The notes under the pieces: model-generated | What the model saw: the letters and a program-made list of their open reading frames with translations, nothing else | Databases searched by the model: none | Told to the model about the DNA's origin: nothing | Source of the DNA: an uncultured Porphyromonadaceae bacterium | GTDB lineage: Bacteria > Bacteroidota > Bacteroidia > Bacteroidales > Muribaculaceae | Reading direction: 5' to 3' | DNA length: 64,000 nucleotides | NCBI GenBank assembly: GCA_948467675.1 | Contig: CAOKFI010000003.1 | Coordinates: 1-64,000, forward strand | Position numbers and translations under genes: made by a program | In this document: one piece after another, positions 27,618 through 36,479 of the stretch | How the letters are laid out: each line of letters begins with the position of its first letter | Numbering within the stretch: position 1 is the first letter of the stretch

Positions 27618-27659
27618 TACGTCAACGCGGATAATAGCGCTACGTCAAAACTACGTAAC
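27618..27659 (-). promoter_or_regulatory. Three TTGACGTA-like direct repeats, candidate activator site of the PUL
   Basis: TACGTCAA occurs at 27618-27625 and 27641-27648 and TACGTAAC at 27652-27659; on the minus strand these read TTGACGTA twice and GTTACGTA. Spacings are 23 and 11 bases, about two turns and one turn of the helix. They lie 45-90 bases upstream of the -7 box and next to the SusR-like regulator gene. Confidence 0.5.
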
Positions 27660-27743
27660 AAATATATAATCCGTTTATTCACAACGGAAATATATCTGTA
27701 TCCAATACTTCACACTTCTTGAAATTCAAATTCTTTCACTTTT

Positions 27744-30623
27744 TCACAGGCTCATTATAAAATCTGTGATCGACACATCCCTGTCGAGTCCGAATTTCTT
27801 GCGCAACCGGTATCGCATGGTCTCGACACCACGCAGAGAGAGATTCAGAAGAGGCGCGATCTCCTTCGACGAAAGATTCATGCGGAGATAAGCACACATA
27901 AGCACTTCGTTTGACGAAAGGCTCGGATATGTCTTGCGGAGTTTCTTTATCATCCCGTCATTGACTATATCGAACTCCTTCTCGATGCGCTCCATAATGG
28001 AATCCGACTCCATATTGGCATTGATCTTGCCATGGAGCAGAGTAATGATCTTCCTGGCCTCAGGATTACCGCCTACAGCCTGCGACAGACGGAACAGTTC
28101 TTCTTTAAGACCAAGCATAGTCTCACGGCTGCGCGACAGCGTCAGCAGCAGATTTACGACCTCCTGCGACTTATGGTCAAGCTCGCTCTGCATCTTCTGA
28201 CGGCGCATCTCCTCGATCTCCGACTCTTTCTGCTGCATCTCTTGCTCGAACACGGTCTGCTGCGACAGCCGTTTCTGTTCCCCCTCGGCGGTGATGGCAC
28301 GCTCCAGACGGATCATACGTTTCCGGTACACCAGATAACCTACGGCTATCAGCCCGAGCACCAGCAGCATATATACGGCTATGAACGCACTGCTGCGGTA
28401 CCATGGAGGCAGCACTTTGAACTCGATACGGTCGCCTATCGTGGATCCGTCGCTCATTTCCGCCACGACCTCAAACGTATAAGTACCCTCCATAAGATCG
28501 GTATATTCCTTGACAGTAGCCAGCGTAGGCTCGCTCCATCCCCTGCCCGACAGCCTGTAACGATAGGCTACCACACTGTGCGCCTCCGGATTTGACACCC
28601 CGTAAGAGATACATATCGAGTTGTCGATATACGGTAGCTCAACAGGATTGCGCCGGTCAAGAAAATTGCTTGTATACAACACGGAATCAGGCGATGACGA
28701 CAGGCGCAGTTCATTGATCCGGCCCACTGGACCCACCTGGCCGCGGTCTGCCATGTCATGGGTGAAATTATAGATGGTAAATCCCTTGTAATCAGGAATC
28801 ACCACCGTAGAATCATCCAGAAAATATAGACGCTCGGCTATTTTCATGGGCTTATCGCTCAACGAGTATATGGGTATCCTGTCCACAACAGTATCCGGAT
28901 GCACGCAAAGACGCATAAGCTCGCGTCCTGTCATTGCGAAGAGATGGTCGCCGCGACATTCGAGCCACAGACATCCGCTGCGGTCACAACCCAACAGACT
29001 GTTCAGACGGTCGGACGCTACAATCGAATCCGCCTGCGCATCGTAACGGTATATACCCTTGTCTGTAGCAAAATATATGTCATCGCCGATCTCGGCTACG
29101 GCAGCCTGCGAAGTCGCAGGAAAACCGCGCCCGGTATCGTAATATGCTACCGAACCCACTTCCAGTGTCTCCGGATCGATTATCATTCTGGCAATTCCCC
29201 TTATGTCATCGTAGGCCCACAGATATCCGCGGCTGTCTTCTACGAAAGCATAGAAACTGCTGTATGCCGGATTTACCGAACCGGCATCTGTCAGAGAGGT
29301 TCCGGTATCGTGTATGGCATATATGCCTGTATATGTACCCACCCATAATCCCGACGGATCGGCGGTGCGCTTGCGGATTGTCCATGTACCCATATTCTGT
29401 CCCACCCTATGGCTCCTGCAGCCGTCGATCTCGAACAGTCCGCGGTCATGCATGCAGAGCAGGCGCCCTGAATATTCTTTCAGATCCCACACCTGACCGC
29501 TTACTCCGGCCACTGGTCTTAACGTGCTGTCAGGATAGCGGACATCCGCTACATAAAGGCCCCGGTTGGTTCCAAGATACAGGCATCCGTCATGTTCGGC
29601 TATGGCATAACCGCGGCCTATCGACTTCTGGCTCGCACGCAATGTCGTGGTACGATGGTCAAGCAAGATGCGGTTTATTCCGTAATCCAGACCTACCCAC
29701 AGATTGCCGCGGCTGTCGAAATTCAGCGAAAGCACAGTATTGTTCTGAAGACCGCGTTCTTCGTCATACACCTCGTAGCTGCCGTCGGCAAGATCGATCA
29801 GTATCACACCTCCGAGTATAGTGCCTATCGCCAGACGGCTGTCAGAGACCGCCGCTGTAAACAATTCGGCTGAACGTATCGCCTCATCGCATCCGGTAGA
29901 GAATTCGGTCAGTCTTCCATCGGAATAGAACCACAGTCCCGACGAGGCGGTAGCGACTATCACACCGTCACCGTAAGGCAATATCGTCCGTATGCGCTCC
30001 CCCGCAAGGGATTCGGCTCCGGGAGCTGCGATTATACTGTTGCCGGCGAGCAGTTTCATTCCGGCCTCGGTTCCGATATAGAGTATGCCGTCGCTCCACG
30101 CCGAACAGTCGAGTTTGACATCCGATGGGATAATACGCATACGACGGTTGTCCAGACCATAGCGCATCACATTGTAATCAGCCTGTATTACCAGCTCGCC
30201 GGCCGACTTGTATATACCCCACATGTTGCCGATATTCTTGTCGTCACCTAACGAATCGCTCAGACAGCTGTACCGCATGGCGCCGGTGACATCGGGCGAC
30301 AGGAATCCGAACTCATTTATGCCGGCCACATATACCCTCTCCTCATCCCGGTCTATCCACAGCGCGCGGGCATCATGACCGTTGTTGAGCGAAAACACGC
30401 GCCATGAATTGCCATCGTATTGCAGCACTCCGTCCTTGTTGGCGAAATATACCCAGTCGTCATCGTACATGTCTATGCTCCATGTCTGCCCTCCGTTGCC
30501 GGGATCATCCGCGCTGTAGTTCTCCACGAAATGATACCCTATGGCAGATACAGGCTGGACATACAGCAGCATAAGCGCCACCGCCACAGACATACGACAT
30601 AATATTCCGCAAACCGTCTCCAT
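27744..30623 (-). CDS. SusR-type membrane-spanning sensor/regulator (two-component propeller, Y_Y_Y, LuxR-type HTH)
   Basis: This 959-residue protein has an N-terminal signal/anchor and a long periplasmic beta-propeller region made of repeats such as YFANKDGVLQYDGNSWRVF. A Y_Y_Y domain near residues 690-760 precedes one membrane helix (FIAVYMLLVLGLIAVGYLVY), a coiled coil and a C-terminal LuxR/GerE-type helix-turn-helix (SSKEIAPLLNLSLRGVETMRYRLRKKF). There is no kinase domain. This is the layout of the SusR regulator, which senses oligosaccharide in the periplasm and activates its locus. It probably controls the adjacent PUL. Eight bases separate it from the CDF gene upstream, so they may share a transcript. 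Confidence 0.93.
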   Translation of the reverse strand: METVCGILCRMSVAVALMLLYVQPVSAIGYHFVENYSADDPGNGGQTWSIDMYDDDWVYFANKDGVLQYDGNSWRVFSLNNGHDARALWIDRDEERVYVAGINEFGFLSPDVTGAMRYSCLSDSLGDDKNIGNMWGIYKSAGELVIQADYNVMRYGLDNRRMRIIPSDVKLDCSAWSDGILYIGTEAGMKLLAGNSIIAAPGAESLAGERIRTILPYGDGVIVATASSGLWFYSDGRLTEFSTGCDEAIRSAELFTAAVSDSRLAIGTILGGVILIDLADGSYEVYDEERGLQNNTVLSLNFDSRGNLWVGLDYGINRILLDHRTTTLRASQKSIGRGYAIAEHDGCLYLGTNRGLYVADVRYPDSTLRPVAGVSGQVWDLKEYSGRLLCMHDRGLFEIDGCRSHRVGQNMGTWTIRKRTADPSGLWVGTYTGIYAIHDTGTSLTDAGSVNPAYSSFYAFVEDSRGYLWAYDDIRGIARMIIDPETLEVGSVAYYDTGRGFPATSQAAVAEIGDDIYFATDKGIYRYDAQADSIVASDRLNSLLGCDRSGCLWLECRGDHLFAMTGRELMRLCVHPDTVVDRIPIYSLSDKPMKIAERLYFLDDSTVVIPDYKGFTIYNFTHDMADRGQVGPVGRINELRLSSSPDSVLYTSNFLDRRNPVELPYIDNSICISYGVSNPEAHSVVAYRYRLSGRGWSEPTLATVKEYTDLMEGTYTFEVVAEMSDGSTIGDRIEFKVLPPWYRSSAFIAVYMLLVLGLIAVGYLVYRKRMIRLERAITAEGEQKRLSQQTVFEQEMQQKESEIEEMRRQKMQSELDHKSQEVVNLLLTLSRSRETMLGLKEELFRLSQAVGGNPEARKIITLLHGKINANMESDSIMERIEKEFDIVNDGMIKKLRKTYPSLSSNEVLMCAYLRMNLSSKEIAPLLNLSLRGVETMRYRLRKKFGLDRDVSITDFIMSL

Positions 30624-30631
30624 ATCAGGCG

Positions 30632-31564
30632 TCAGTCTATACAGGCTCCGGTAGGATCGATCGGCTCCCCCCGGTACGGTTCGACATGGATGTTGACTAT
30701 CATTTCATTTCCGTAAGCATCGCGCAGACGACGCTCCACGGCATCGGCTATATCATGACCCTCGACCACACTGATGGAAGGATCCACTTTGATATGCACA
30801 TCGACTATGATGCGGCTACCGTTACGGCGCGAACGGAAGTGATGAAACGCCTTGACTCCGGACGTACCACGTATTACCGACCATATTCCCGAACACATCT
30901 CTGCGGGCAGAGACACCTCAAGCAGTTCCCTGACAGAGGGCATGCCGATCCTGAACGAGACAAGAACCACGAACACACTTACCAGCATAGCCGCCACAGG
31001 ATCGAGAATCCGCCAGCCGGGACCCAGAAACATCGCGCCGCCAACACCCGCAAGTGTGGCAAGCGACGAAAGCGCATCGCTCCTGTGATGCCAGGCATTG
31101 GCTACCACAGCAGCCGACGATATGCGCTCACCCCACTTTCTGGTATACGCGAACAGCCACTCTTTGGCGACCACCGAGACGACAGCCGCGGCAAAAGCGA
31201 TCCAGCCCGGTCTCGGAAGCTCTCCTCCGTGAAGCGTAGACCACACTTTTCCGGCACCATCGGCAAACAGCATCACACCGGCAGCCATCAGAACCAGCGA
31301 GATCAGCATCGTAGCGAAAGTCTCATACTTCCCATGCCCGTACTGATGGCCGGCATCGTCCCGCCTACGTGACAACGACACGAATACCAGCACGATGACA
31401 TCGGTCACGAAGTCGCTCAGCGAATGTACGCCGTCAGCGATCATCGCTCCCGAACGCCCCGCTATGCCGGCTGCGATCTTGCCGATCCCGAGAGCGGCAT
31501 TGACCCAGAATCCCACCCATGTGACATGTCGGGCCTTACGTACTGTATAATCGGTAGTTGCCAT
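30632..31564 (-). CDS. Cation diffusion facilitator family transporter
   Basis: This protein of about 310 residues is of the CDF (zinc/iron/manganese efflux) family. It has five to six membrane helices, the metal-site segments ADGVHSLSDFVTD and HHRSDALSS (HxxxD-type), and a C-terminal cytoplasmic dimer domain with VDVHIKVDPSISV. The ATG at 31564 follows the promoter so closely that the transcript would be nearly leaderless; an upstream start would precede the predicted transcript start. The metal is not evident from the motifs alone. Confidence 0.93.
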   Translation of the reverse strand: MATTDYTVRKARHVTWVGFWVNAALGIGKIAAGIAGRSGAMIADGVHSLSDFVTDVIVLVFVSLSRRRDDAGHQYGHGKYETFATMLISLVLMAAGVMLFADGAGKVWSTLHGGELPRPGWIAFAAAVVSVVAKEWLFAYTRKWGERISSAAVVANAWHHRSDALSSLATLAGVGGAMFLGPGWRILDPVAAMLVSVFVVLVSFRIGMPSVRELLEVSLPAEMCSGIWSVIRGTSGVKAFHHFRSRRNGSRIIVDVHIKVDPSISVVEGHDIADAVERRLRDAYGNEMIVNIHVEPYRGEPIDPTGACID

Positions 31565-31569
31565 TGGCG

Positions 31570-31577
31570 CAAAGTTA
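31570..31577 (-). promoter_or_regulatory. -7 box (TAACTTTG on minus strand) for the CDF gene
   Basis: CAAAGTTA on the plus strand reads TAACTTTG. It ends only 5 bases before the ATG, which implies a leaderless or near-leaderless transcript. Confidence 0.6.
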
Positions 31578-31599
31578 CTCAATTTTGAGTTTTATTCAT

Positions 31600-31607
31600 T
31601 ATCTTTG
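31600..31607 (+). promoter_or_regulatory. -7 box TATCTTTG for the aminotransferase gene
   Basis: TATCTTTG matches TAnnTTTG, 46 bases before the ATG at 31654. It is divergent to the CDF promoter. Confidence 0.65.
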
Positions 31608-31653
31608 CATGGCTTTAAAGCCTGTTTCATCCTTATTGCATACAATTATTAAA

Positions 31654-32850
31654 ATGGCAAATCGCATTTCCACACGCGTACAGTCGCTCTCGCCATCAGC
31701 CACACTGGCCATGTCGCAGAAGAGCGCCGAACTAAAGGCCCAAGGGGTCGATGTGATCAATCTGTCGGTAGGCGAACCCGATTTCAACACACCGGGCTTC
31801 ATAAAAGAGGCCGCAAAACACGCCATTGACGACAACTATACATTCTACACTCCGGTTGCCGGCTATCTCTCGCTCCGAAAGGCCATTGCCGACAAACTGC
31901 GCAATGAGAACGGCGTAGACTTCGACCCGTCGCAGATAGTAGTGTCGAACGGCGCCAAGCAGTCGCTGTGCAATGTAATCCTGTCAGTCATCAATCCCGG
32001 CGACGAAGTGATAATACCGACACCCGCATGGGTCAGCTACGTGGAGATGGTAAAACTCGCCGAAGGCACCAACGTGCTCGTGCCAGCCACCATCGAACAG
32101 GATTTCAAGATCACGCCGGCACAGCTCGAAGCTGCAATCACCCCGCGCACTCGCATGGTGCTCCTCTGCTCTCCGAGCAACCCCACCGGAAGCGTATATT
32201 CACGCGACGAACTTCAGGCGCTGGTCGATGTACTCGCCCGATATCCTGAGATCATAGTGCTATCCGACGAGATCTACGAACATATCAACTTCACCGGCAG
32301 TTTCACTTCGCTCGCATCATTCCCCGAGCTTGCCGACCGCGTGGTCGTGATCAACGGTGTGTCCAAGGCATACGCCATGACCGGATGGCGCATCGGCTTC
32401 GCTGCCGCACCCGCCGACATAGCCAAGGCCTGCAACAAACTGCAGAGCCAGTATAGCTCCAACCCTTCGTCGATAGCCCAGAAAGCAGCAGAAGCCGCCT
32501 ATACTGGCCCGCAGGAATGTGTCGAGGAGATGCGCGTGGCATTCCAGCGCCGGCGCGACCTGGTGGTAAGCCTCGCACGCGAAATACCGGGACTGAAAGT
32601 CAATGTTCCCCAAGGCGCCTTCTACCTGTTTCCCGAAGTCAGCGCTTATTTCGGCAAAAGCTACGGCAACCGCACCATCAGCAATGCCGGCGATCTGGCC
32701 ATGTATCTGCTCGAGGAAGCACACGTGGCTACAGTCGACGGCGAGGCATTCTGCGTCCCCGGCTACATACGCCTGAGCTATGCCACTGCCGACGATACTA
32801 TCCGCGAGGCTATGCGCCGCATCGGCGAAGCCCTCGGACGTCTGAAATAA
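31654..32850 (+). CDS. aspC: Class I PLP-dependent aminotransferase (aspartate aminotransferase type)
   Basis: This 398-residue fold-type I aminotransferase has the PLP Lys in GVSKAYAMTGWRIGF and substrate-binding Arg in YIRLSYA. Conserved segments are LSVGEPDFNTP and LCSPSNPTGSVYS. It matches the Ib subgroup of aspartate aminotransferases, which transfer the amino group between aspartate and 2-oxoglutarate. The ATG at 31654 (MANRISTR) is chosen because upstream in-frame codons lie before or at the promoter. Confidence 0.92.
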   Translation: MANRISTRVQSLSPSATLAMSQKSAELKAQGVDVINLSVGEPDFNTPGFIKEAAKHAIDDNYTFYTPVAGYLSLRKAIADKLRNENGVDFDPSQIVVSNGAKQSLCNVILSVINPGDEVIIPTPAWVSYVEMVKLAEGTNVLVPATIEQDFKITPAQLEAAITPRTRMVLLCSPSNPTGSVYSRDELQALVDVLARYPEIIVLSDEIYEHINFTGSFTSLASFPELADRVVVINGVSKAYAMTGWRIGFAAAPADIAKACNKLQSQYSSNPSSIAQKAAEAAYTGPQECVEEMRVAFQRRRDLVVSLAREIPGLKVNVPQGAFYLFPEVSAYFGKSYGNRTISNAGDLAMYLLEEAHVATVDGEAFCVPGYIRLSYATADDTIREAMRRIGEALGRLK

Positions 32851-32866
32851 TTATAGCAGCCCCATC

Positions 32867-33907
32867 TTATTCCGCCTGCGGTCTGGCCTTTCCGGCAAGC
32901 ATACCGCAGGCGGCTTGTATATCCTCGCCGCGCGACGCGCGTATGGTTGCCGTGATGCCGGCCTCGTTCAGCCGGTCGCGGAACGCTATCATGGAATGCT
33001 CTGGTACCGGACGCAATGGACTGTCGGGGATGGCATGGAAACGGATCAGGTTCACACGGCAGTCAAGCCCACGGAGTAGACAAGCCAATGCATCGGCATG
33101 ACGTATATCGTCATTGACACCGCGCCATATTATATACTCGAACGAAAGCCTGCGCTGGTGTGAAAAGTCATACTGACGCAACAAAGCCACCACATCACGC
33201 ATCGGAAACGCCTTCTCCACAGGCATCAGCCCCTCGCGCTCCGATGCAAACGGAGAGTGAAGGCTTATGGCCACATGCACCTTGGTACGATCCAGCAGTT
33301 CGCGCAGATGCTTCAGATGGCCTATCGACGACACTGTGATACGCTTCGGACTCCAGGCCAGCCCCCACGGAGCGGTAAGAACCTCTATAGCAGGAAGCAG
33401 AGCCTCCATATTGTCAAGCGGCTCACCCATTCCCATAAACACGATATTGGTCAGATCCTCAGACCGCGGTATGGACAGGACCTGATTGATTATCGCCGAT
33501 GCCGGCAGGCTTCCGTGAAATCCCTGACGGCCTGTCATGCAGAACGTACATTCCATACGGCATCCGGCCTGCGACGAAACGCATAGCGTAGCCCTGTCGC
33601 GGTCCGGTATGAACACAGCCTCGATATCACGTCCGCCCATACCCTCAAACAGATACTTAACCGTACCGTCGGCCGATGCCGCCTCAGCTTTGGGAGCCTC
33701 GCGCCCCACGATATAACAGGATTTCAGCGACTCGCGTCCGCGGAGCGACAGATCAGTCATCGCATCGATATCGGTCACACGCTTCACATACAGCCACCTG
33801 GCAATCTGCTTGGCAGCAAACGAAGGGAGACCGCACTCCGATGCGACTACACGCAGCTGCTCCAGAGTCATTCCTATCAGCGGCGTACAAACTTTATCTT
33901 TCTGCAT
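32867..33907 (-). CDS. rlmN: 23S rRNA (adenine(2503)-C2)-methyltransferase (radical SAM)
   Basis: This 346-residue radical-SAM enzyme methylates A2503 of 23S rRNA (and A37 of some tRNAs). The cluster motif CRMECTFC and the segments FMGMGEPLDNM, VHVAISLHSP and VNLIRFH are visible. The catalytic Cys near the C-terminus is in QAACGML. The ATG at 33907 is used; upstream codons run into the promoter region. It converges with the aminotransferase gene, 16 bases apart. Confidence 0.95.
   Translation of the reverse strand: MQKDKVCTPLIGMTLEQLRVVASECGLPSFAAKQIARWLYVKRVTDIDAMTDLSLRGRESLKSCYIVGREAPKAEAASADGTVKYLFEGMGGRDIEAVFIPDRDRATLCVSSQAGCRMECTFCMTGRQGFHGSLPASAIINQVLSIPRSEDLTNIVFMGMGEPLDNMEALLPAIEVLTAPWGLAWSPKRITVSSIGHLKHLRELLDRTKVHVAISLHSPFASEREGLMPVEKAFPMRDVVALLRQYDFSHQRRLSFEYIIWRGVNDDIRHADALACLLRGLDCRVNLIRFHAIPDSPLRPVPEHSMIAFRDRLNEAGITATIRASRGEDIQAACGMLAGKARPQAE
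32872..32913 (+). terminator. Inverted repeat inside the end of rlmN, possible terminator of the aminotransferase gene
   Basis: CCGCCTGCGGT (32872-32882) is perfectly complementary to 32903-32913. The hairpin lies within the last codons of rlmN and could stop plus-strand transcription. No T run follows. Confidence 0.4.
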
Positions 33908-33936
33908 GACAATCCTACATTTTACGGTAATCAACA

Positions 33937-33967
33937 CAAAGGTAGCCAAAATCCCCGAATCCCCACC
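33937..33967 (-). promoter_or_regulatory. rlmN promoter (-7 TACCTTTG, -33 TTG on minus strand)
   Basis: CAAAGGTA at 33937-33944 reads TACCTTTG on the minus strand. CAA at 33965-33967 gives the TTG of a -33 element with a 20-base gap. Confidence 0.65.
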
Positions 33968-34232
33968 AACAATTCAAATCAGCACCGCCCAAAGACGTAG
34001 CCGCCCTGCGACAACACTCATCTTCAAAATGGTGACATTTATATGTTTTAACTATACGGCGGCAACTTTGCATGGATGCGGAGTGTTATACGATCAAGAC
34101 AAAATGACAGATTTAATGACTATGAGTCCGGTCTCCGGCATGATCGTAATCAGCCGGTCGACTCTGCCAGAGTCCCGTCATGCGTATGGAAGCTACGCAT
34201 CCGGAGATCAGGGAAACACACTCAAATTGAAA
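33968..34232. other. Intergenic region without a convincing gene
   Basis: About 260 bases lie between the rlmN promoter and the transketolase terminator. A CAACTTTG at 34063-34070 resembles a -7 box with one mismatch. Plus-strand frames follow it, one opening at an ATG near 34104, but none encodes recognisable protein. Nothing else was found. Confidence 0.4.
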
Positions 34233-34269
34233 ACCGGAGCCTGCATGGACGATCCATGCAGGCTCCGGT
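34233..34269 (-). terminator. Terminator of the transketolase gene
   Basis: ACCGGAGCCTGCATGGA (34233-34249) pairs with 34253-34269. On the minus strand the hairpin is followed by TTTTCAATTT. It lies 26 bases past the tkt stop. Confidence 0.8.
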
Positions 34270-34295
34270 CTATATCATGTATTGCCGAACGATGC

Positions 34296-36326
34296 TTACG
34301 CACCTATATAGCGGCGTACGCAACCGTAGATATTGTCGGGAGTATATCCGAATTTCTCGTCAAGCACTTTGTAAGGGGCGGACGCGCCGAAGTGGCAAAG
34401 GCCATATACATAACCCTGTGCGCCTACTACACTGCGAAGCGTGGAGGGTAGTCCTGCCGTAAGACCGAACACCGGTATTCCAGCAGGGATAACGGAGCGA
34501 CGGTATGCCTCATCCTGAAGGTCGAAAAGACCGAGAGAAGGCACAGATACCACACGGGCGCCTATTCCGTCAGCCTCGAGCATGGCGGCGACATCGCAGA
34601 GCAGCGATACTTCGGATCCGTTGCCGACGAGGATCACCTGAGGATTGGCGGAATCAACCACCACATAACCGCCTCGCCGGGTACCTTCGGCATCGGCATA
34701 ACGGTTTCCCGAGGCAGAAGGCAGATCTTTCACATCCTGACGCGACAGGATCAGGCCTGTAGGGCTCTGGCGGTTGGCCATGGCTATCTCCCATGCCCAT
34801 GTGGTCTCGGCGCTGTCGGCCGGACGGAACACAAGCATGGACGGATGTCCGGATGCGGTATGCAGCTCCTCGAGCAGACGTATCTGGGCTTCCTGCTCCA
34901 CAGGCTGATGGGTGGCTCCGTCCTCGCCTACCCGGAATGCGTCGTGAGTCCACACATATTTGACGGGAAGTTCCATAAGCGCGGCCATGCGCACTGCCGG
35001 CTTCATATAATCGGAAAATACGAAGAAGGTACCGCATGCGGCATACATGCCGCCGTGAAGCACTATACCGTTCATGACCGAAGCCATGGTCAGCTCAGAG
35101 ACCCCGGCGTGGAGAAACGCTCCTGAGAAATCGCCGTGAGTAAGAGCTCCTGTCTTCTTGAGAAATGCGTCGGTCTTGTCGCTGTTGGCAAGATCGGCGC
35201 TCGATACTATCATGTTGCCGACTTTCTCGCCGAGCACAGACAATACATCGGCCGAGGATGTACGTGTGGCGACATCCGCCTTATGGGCGATCGAAGCCCA
35301 GTCTATCTCAGGAAGACGCCCTTCGATATAGCTGTCGAGCTTGGCGGCAAGATCCGGATTGGCCTTACGCCATTCAGCCTCTGCGGCATGACGTTTGGCC
35401 ACGATTGCGCGCAGTTCCTCATTGCGTGCGGAATAAAGGGCTTTCACCTCATCGCGGATGATCCACGGATTCTCCGGATCCCCACCGAGATTAGCTATGG
35501 TTTTGGCCACATCGGCACCGCTCTTGCTCAGCGGCTGACCATGGGTGCTGCACTGCCCCTCGAAGTTCTCGCCGGTGGCAGTGACGCATCCGCGTCCCAT
35601 AACCGTATGACCGATTATCAGCACCGGTTTTTCTTTTTCGGCGACAGCTCTCTGCAGTGCGTCGGCGATCTCGGTAGCCGATGTGCCGTCTACCTCGATC
35701 ACATGCCAGTGCCATGCACGGTATTTGGCTGCATAGTCTTCATTGTCGACAGCGTCTACATCGGTCGACAACTGCACTTTGTTGGCATCGTAGAACATGA
35801 TCAGGTTGCTGAGTCCGAGATAACCGGCTATACGGCCGGCGCCCTGGGAGATCTCTTCCTGAATACCACCGTCGCTGATGAATGCGAATGTCTTGTGCGC
35901 CCAGACCTCTCCGAAGCGGGCAGCGAAGAAACGTTCGGCAATGGCAGCACCGACAGCCATGGTATGACCCTGGCCGAGCGGACCTGATGTATTCTCGATT
36001 CCGCGGGTGGGATCAAGTTCGGGATGGCCGGGGGTCACACTTCCCCACTGGCGGAACTGCTGCAGCTCCTCTATCGTATATTTTCCGGTCAGAGCCAGTA
36101 CGGCATAGAGCATAGGCGACATGTGGCCCGGATCAAGGAAGAACCGGTCGCGGGCGAACCATGTAGGATCGTCAGGATCTGTCACGAGAAAATTCGAGTA
36201 CAGCACATTGACAAAGTCTGCACCGCCCATAGCGCCACCGGGATGGCCGGACTTCGCTTTCTCTACCATAGAAGCCGCCAATACCCGAATATTATCGGCA
36301 GCCGAGTCCATTATCTTTTTGTCCAT
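34296..36326 (-). CDS. tkt: Transketolase
   Basis: This 676-residue ThDP enzyme of the pentose phosphate pathway transfers two-carbon units between sugar phosphates. Cofactor and substrate residues are visible in SGHPGGAMG, GPLGQGHTMAVGAA, the ThDP motif GDGG-like FISDGGIQEE, THDAFRVGEDGATHQP and GNGSEVSLL. Length is that of the family. The ATG at 36326 gives MDKKIMDSAA; an upstream TTG is less likely. It has its own -7 box and terminator. Confidence 0.96.
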   Translation of the reverse strand: MDKKIMDSAADNIRVLAASMVEKAKSGHPGGAMGGADFVNVLYSNFLVTDPDDPTWFARDRFFLDPGHMSPMLYAVLALTGKYTIEELQQFRQWGSVTPGHPELDPTRGIENTSGPLGQGHTMAVGAAIAERFFAARFGEVWAHKTFAFISDGGIQEEISQGAGRIAGYLGLSNLIMFYDANKVQLSTDVDAVDNEDYAAKYRAWHWHVIEVDGTSATEIADALQRAVAEKEKPVLIIGHTVMGRGCVTATGENFEGQCSTHGQPLSKSGADVAKTIANLGGDPENPWIIRDEVKALYSARNEELRAIVAKRHAAEAEWRKANPDLAAKLDSYIEGRLPEIDWASIAHKADVATRTSSADVLSVLGEKVGNMIVSSADLANSDKTDAFLKKTGALTHGDFSGAFLHAGVSELTMASVMNGIVLHGGMYAACGTFFVFSDYMKPAVRMAALMELPVKYVWTHDAFRVGEDGATHQPVEQEAQIRLLEELHTASGHPSMLVFRPADSAETTWAWEIAMANRQSPTGLILSRQDVKDLPSASGNRYADAEGTRRGGYVVVDSANPQVILVGNGSEVSLLCDVAAMLEADGIGARVVSVPSLGLFDLQDEAYRRSVIPAGIPVFGLTAGLPSTLRSVVGAQGYVYGLCHFGASAPYKVLDEKFGYTPDNIYGCVRRYIGA

Positions 36327-36352
36327 AGTCAACGATGTGGATTTTTATAACG

Positions 36353-36360
36353 CAAATGTA
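36353..36360 (-). promoter_or_regulatory. -7 box (TACATTTG on minus strand) for tkt
   Basis: CAAATGTA on the plus strand reads TACATTTG on the minus strand, 26 bases upstream of the tkt ATG. Confidence 0.6.
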
Positions 36361-36410
36361 GTCAAAAGCGACAATGTGTGCAAATATATAGCCCCTCGCG
36401 CCATAAAAGA

Positions 36411-36443
36411 GTTGCGGCAACCCCTTGTAAGGACTGCCGCAAC
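36411..36443 (-). terminator. Terminator of the MFS transporter gene
   Basis: GTTGCGGCA (36411-36419) pairs with TGCCGCAAC (36435-36443). On the minus strand TCTTTTA follows, a weak U tract. Confidence 0.6.
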
Positions 36444-36479
36444 CGGTATATCGTGACTCTATCGTTTCAGACGATGGAT

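Noticed and set aside
34063-34232. Possible small gene after a CAACTTTG box
   Set aside because: Two overlapping frames are open but neither has recognisable sequence or composition, and the box lacks the TA of TAnnTTTG.
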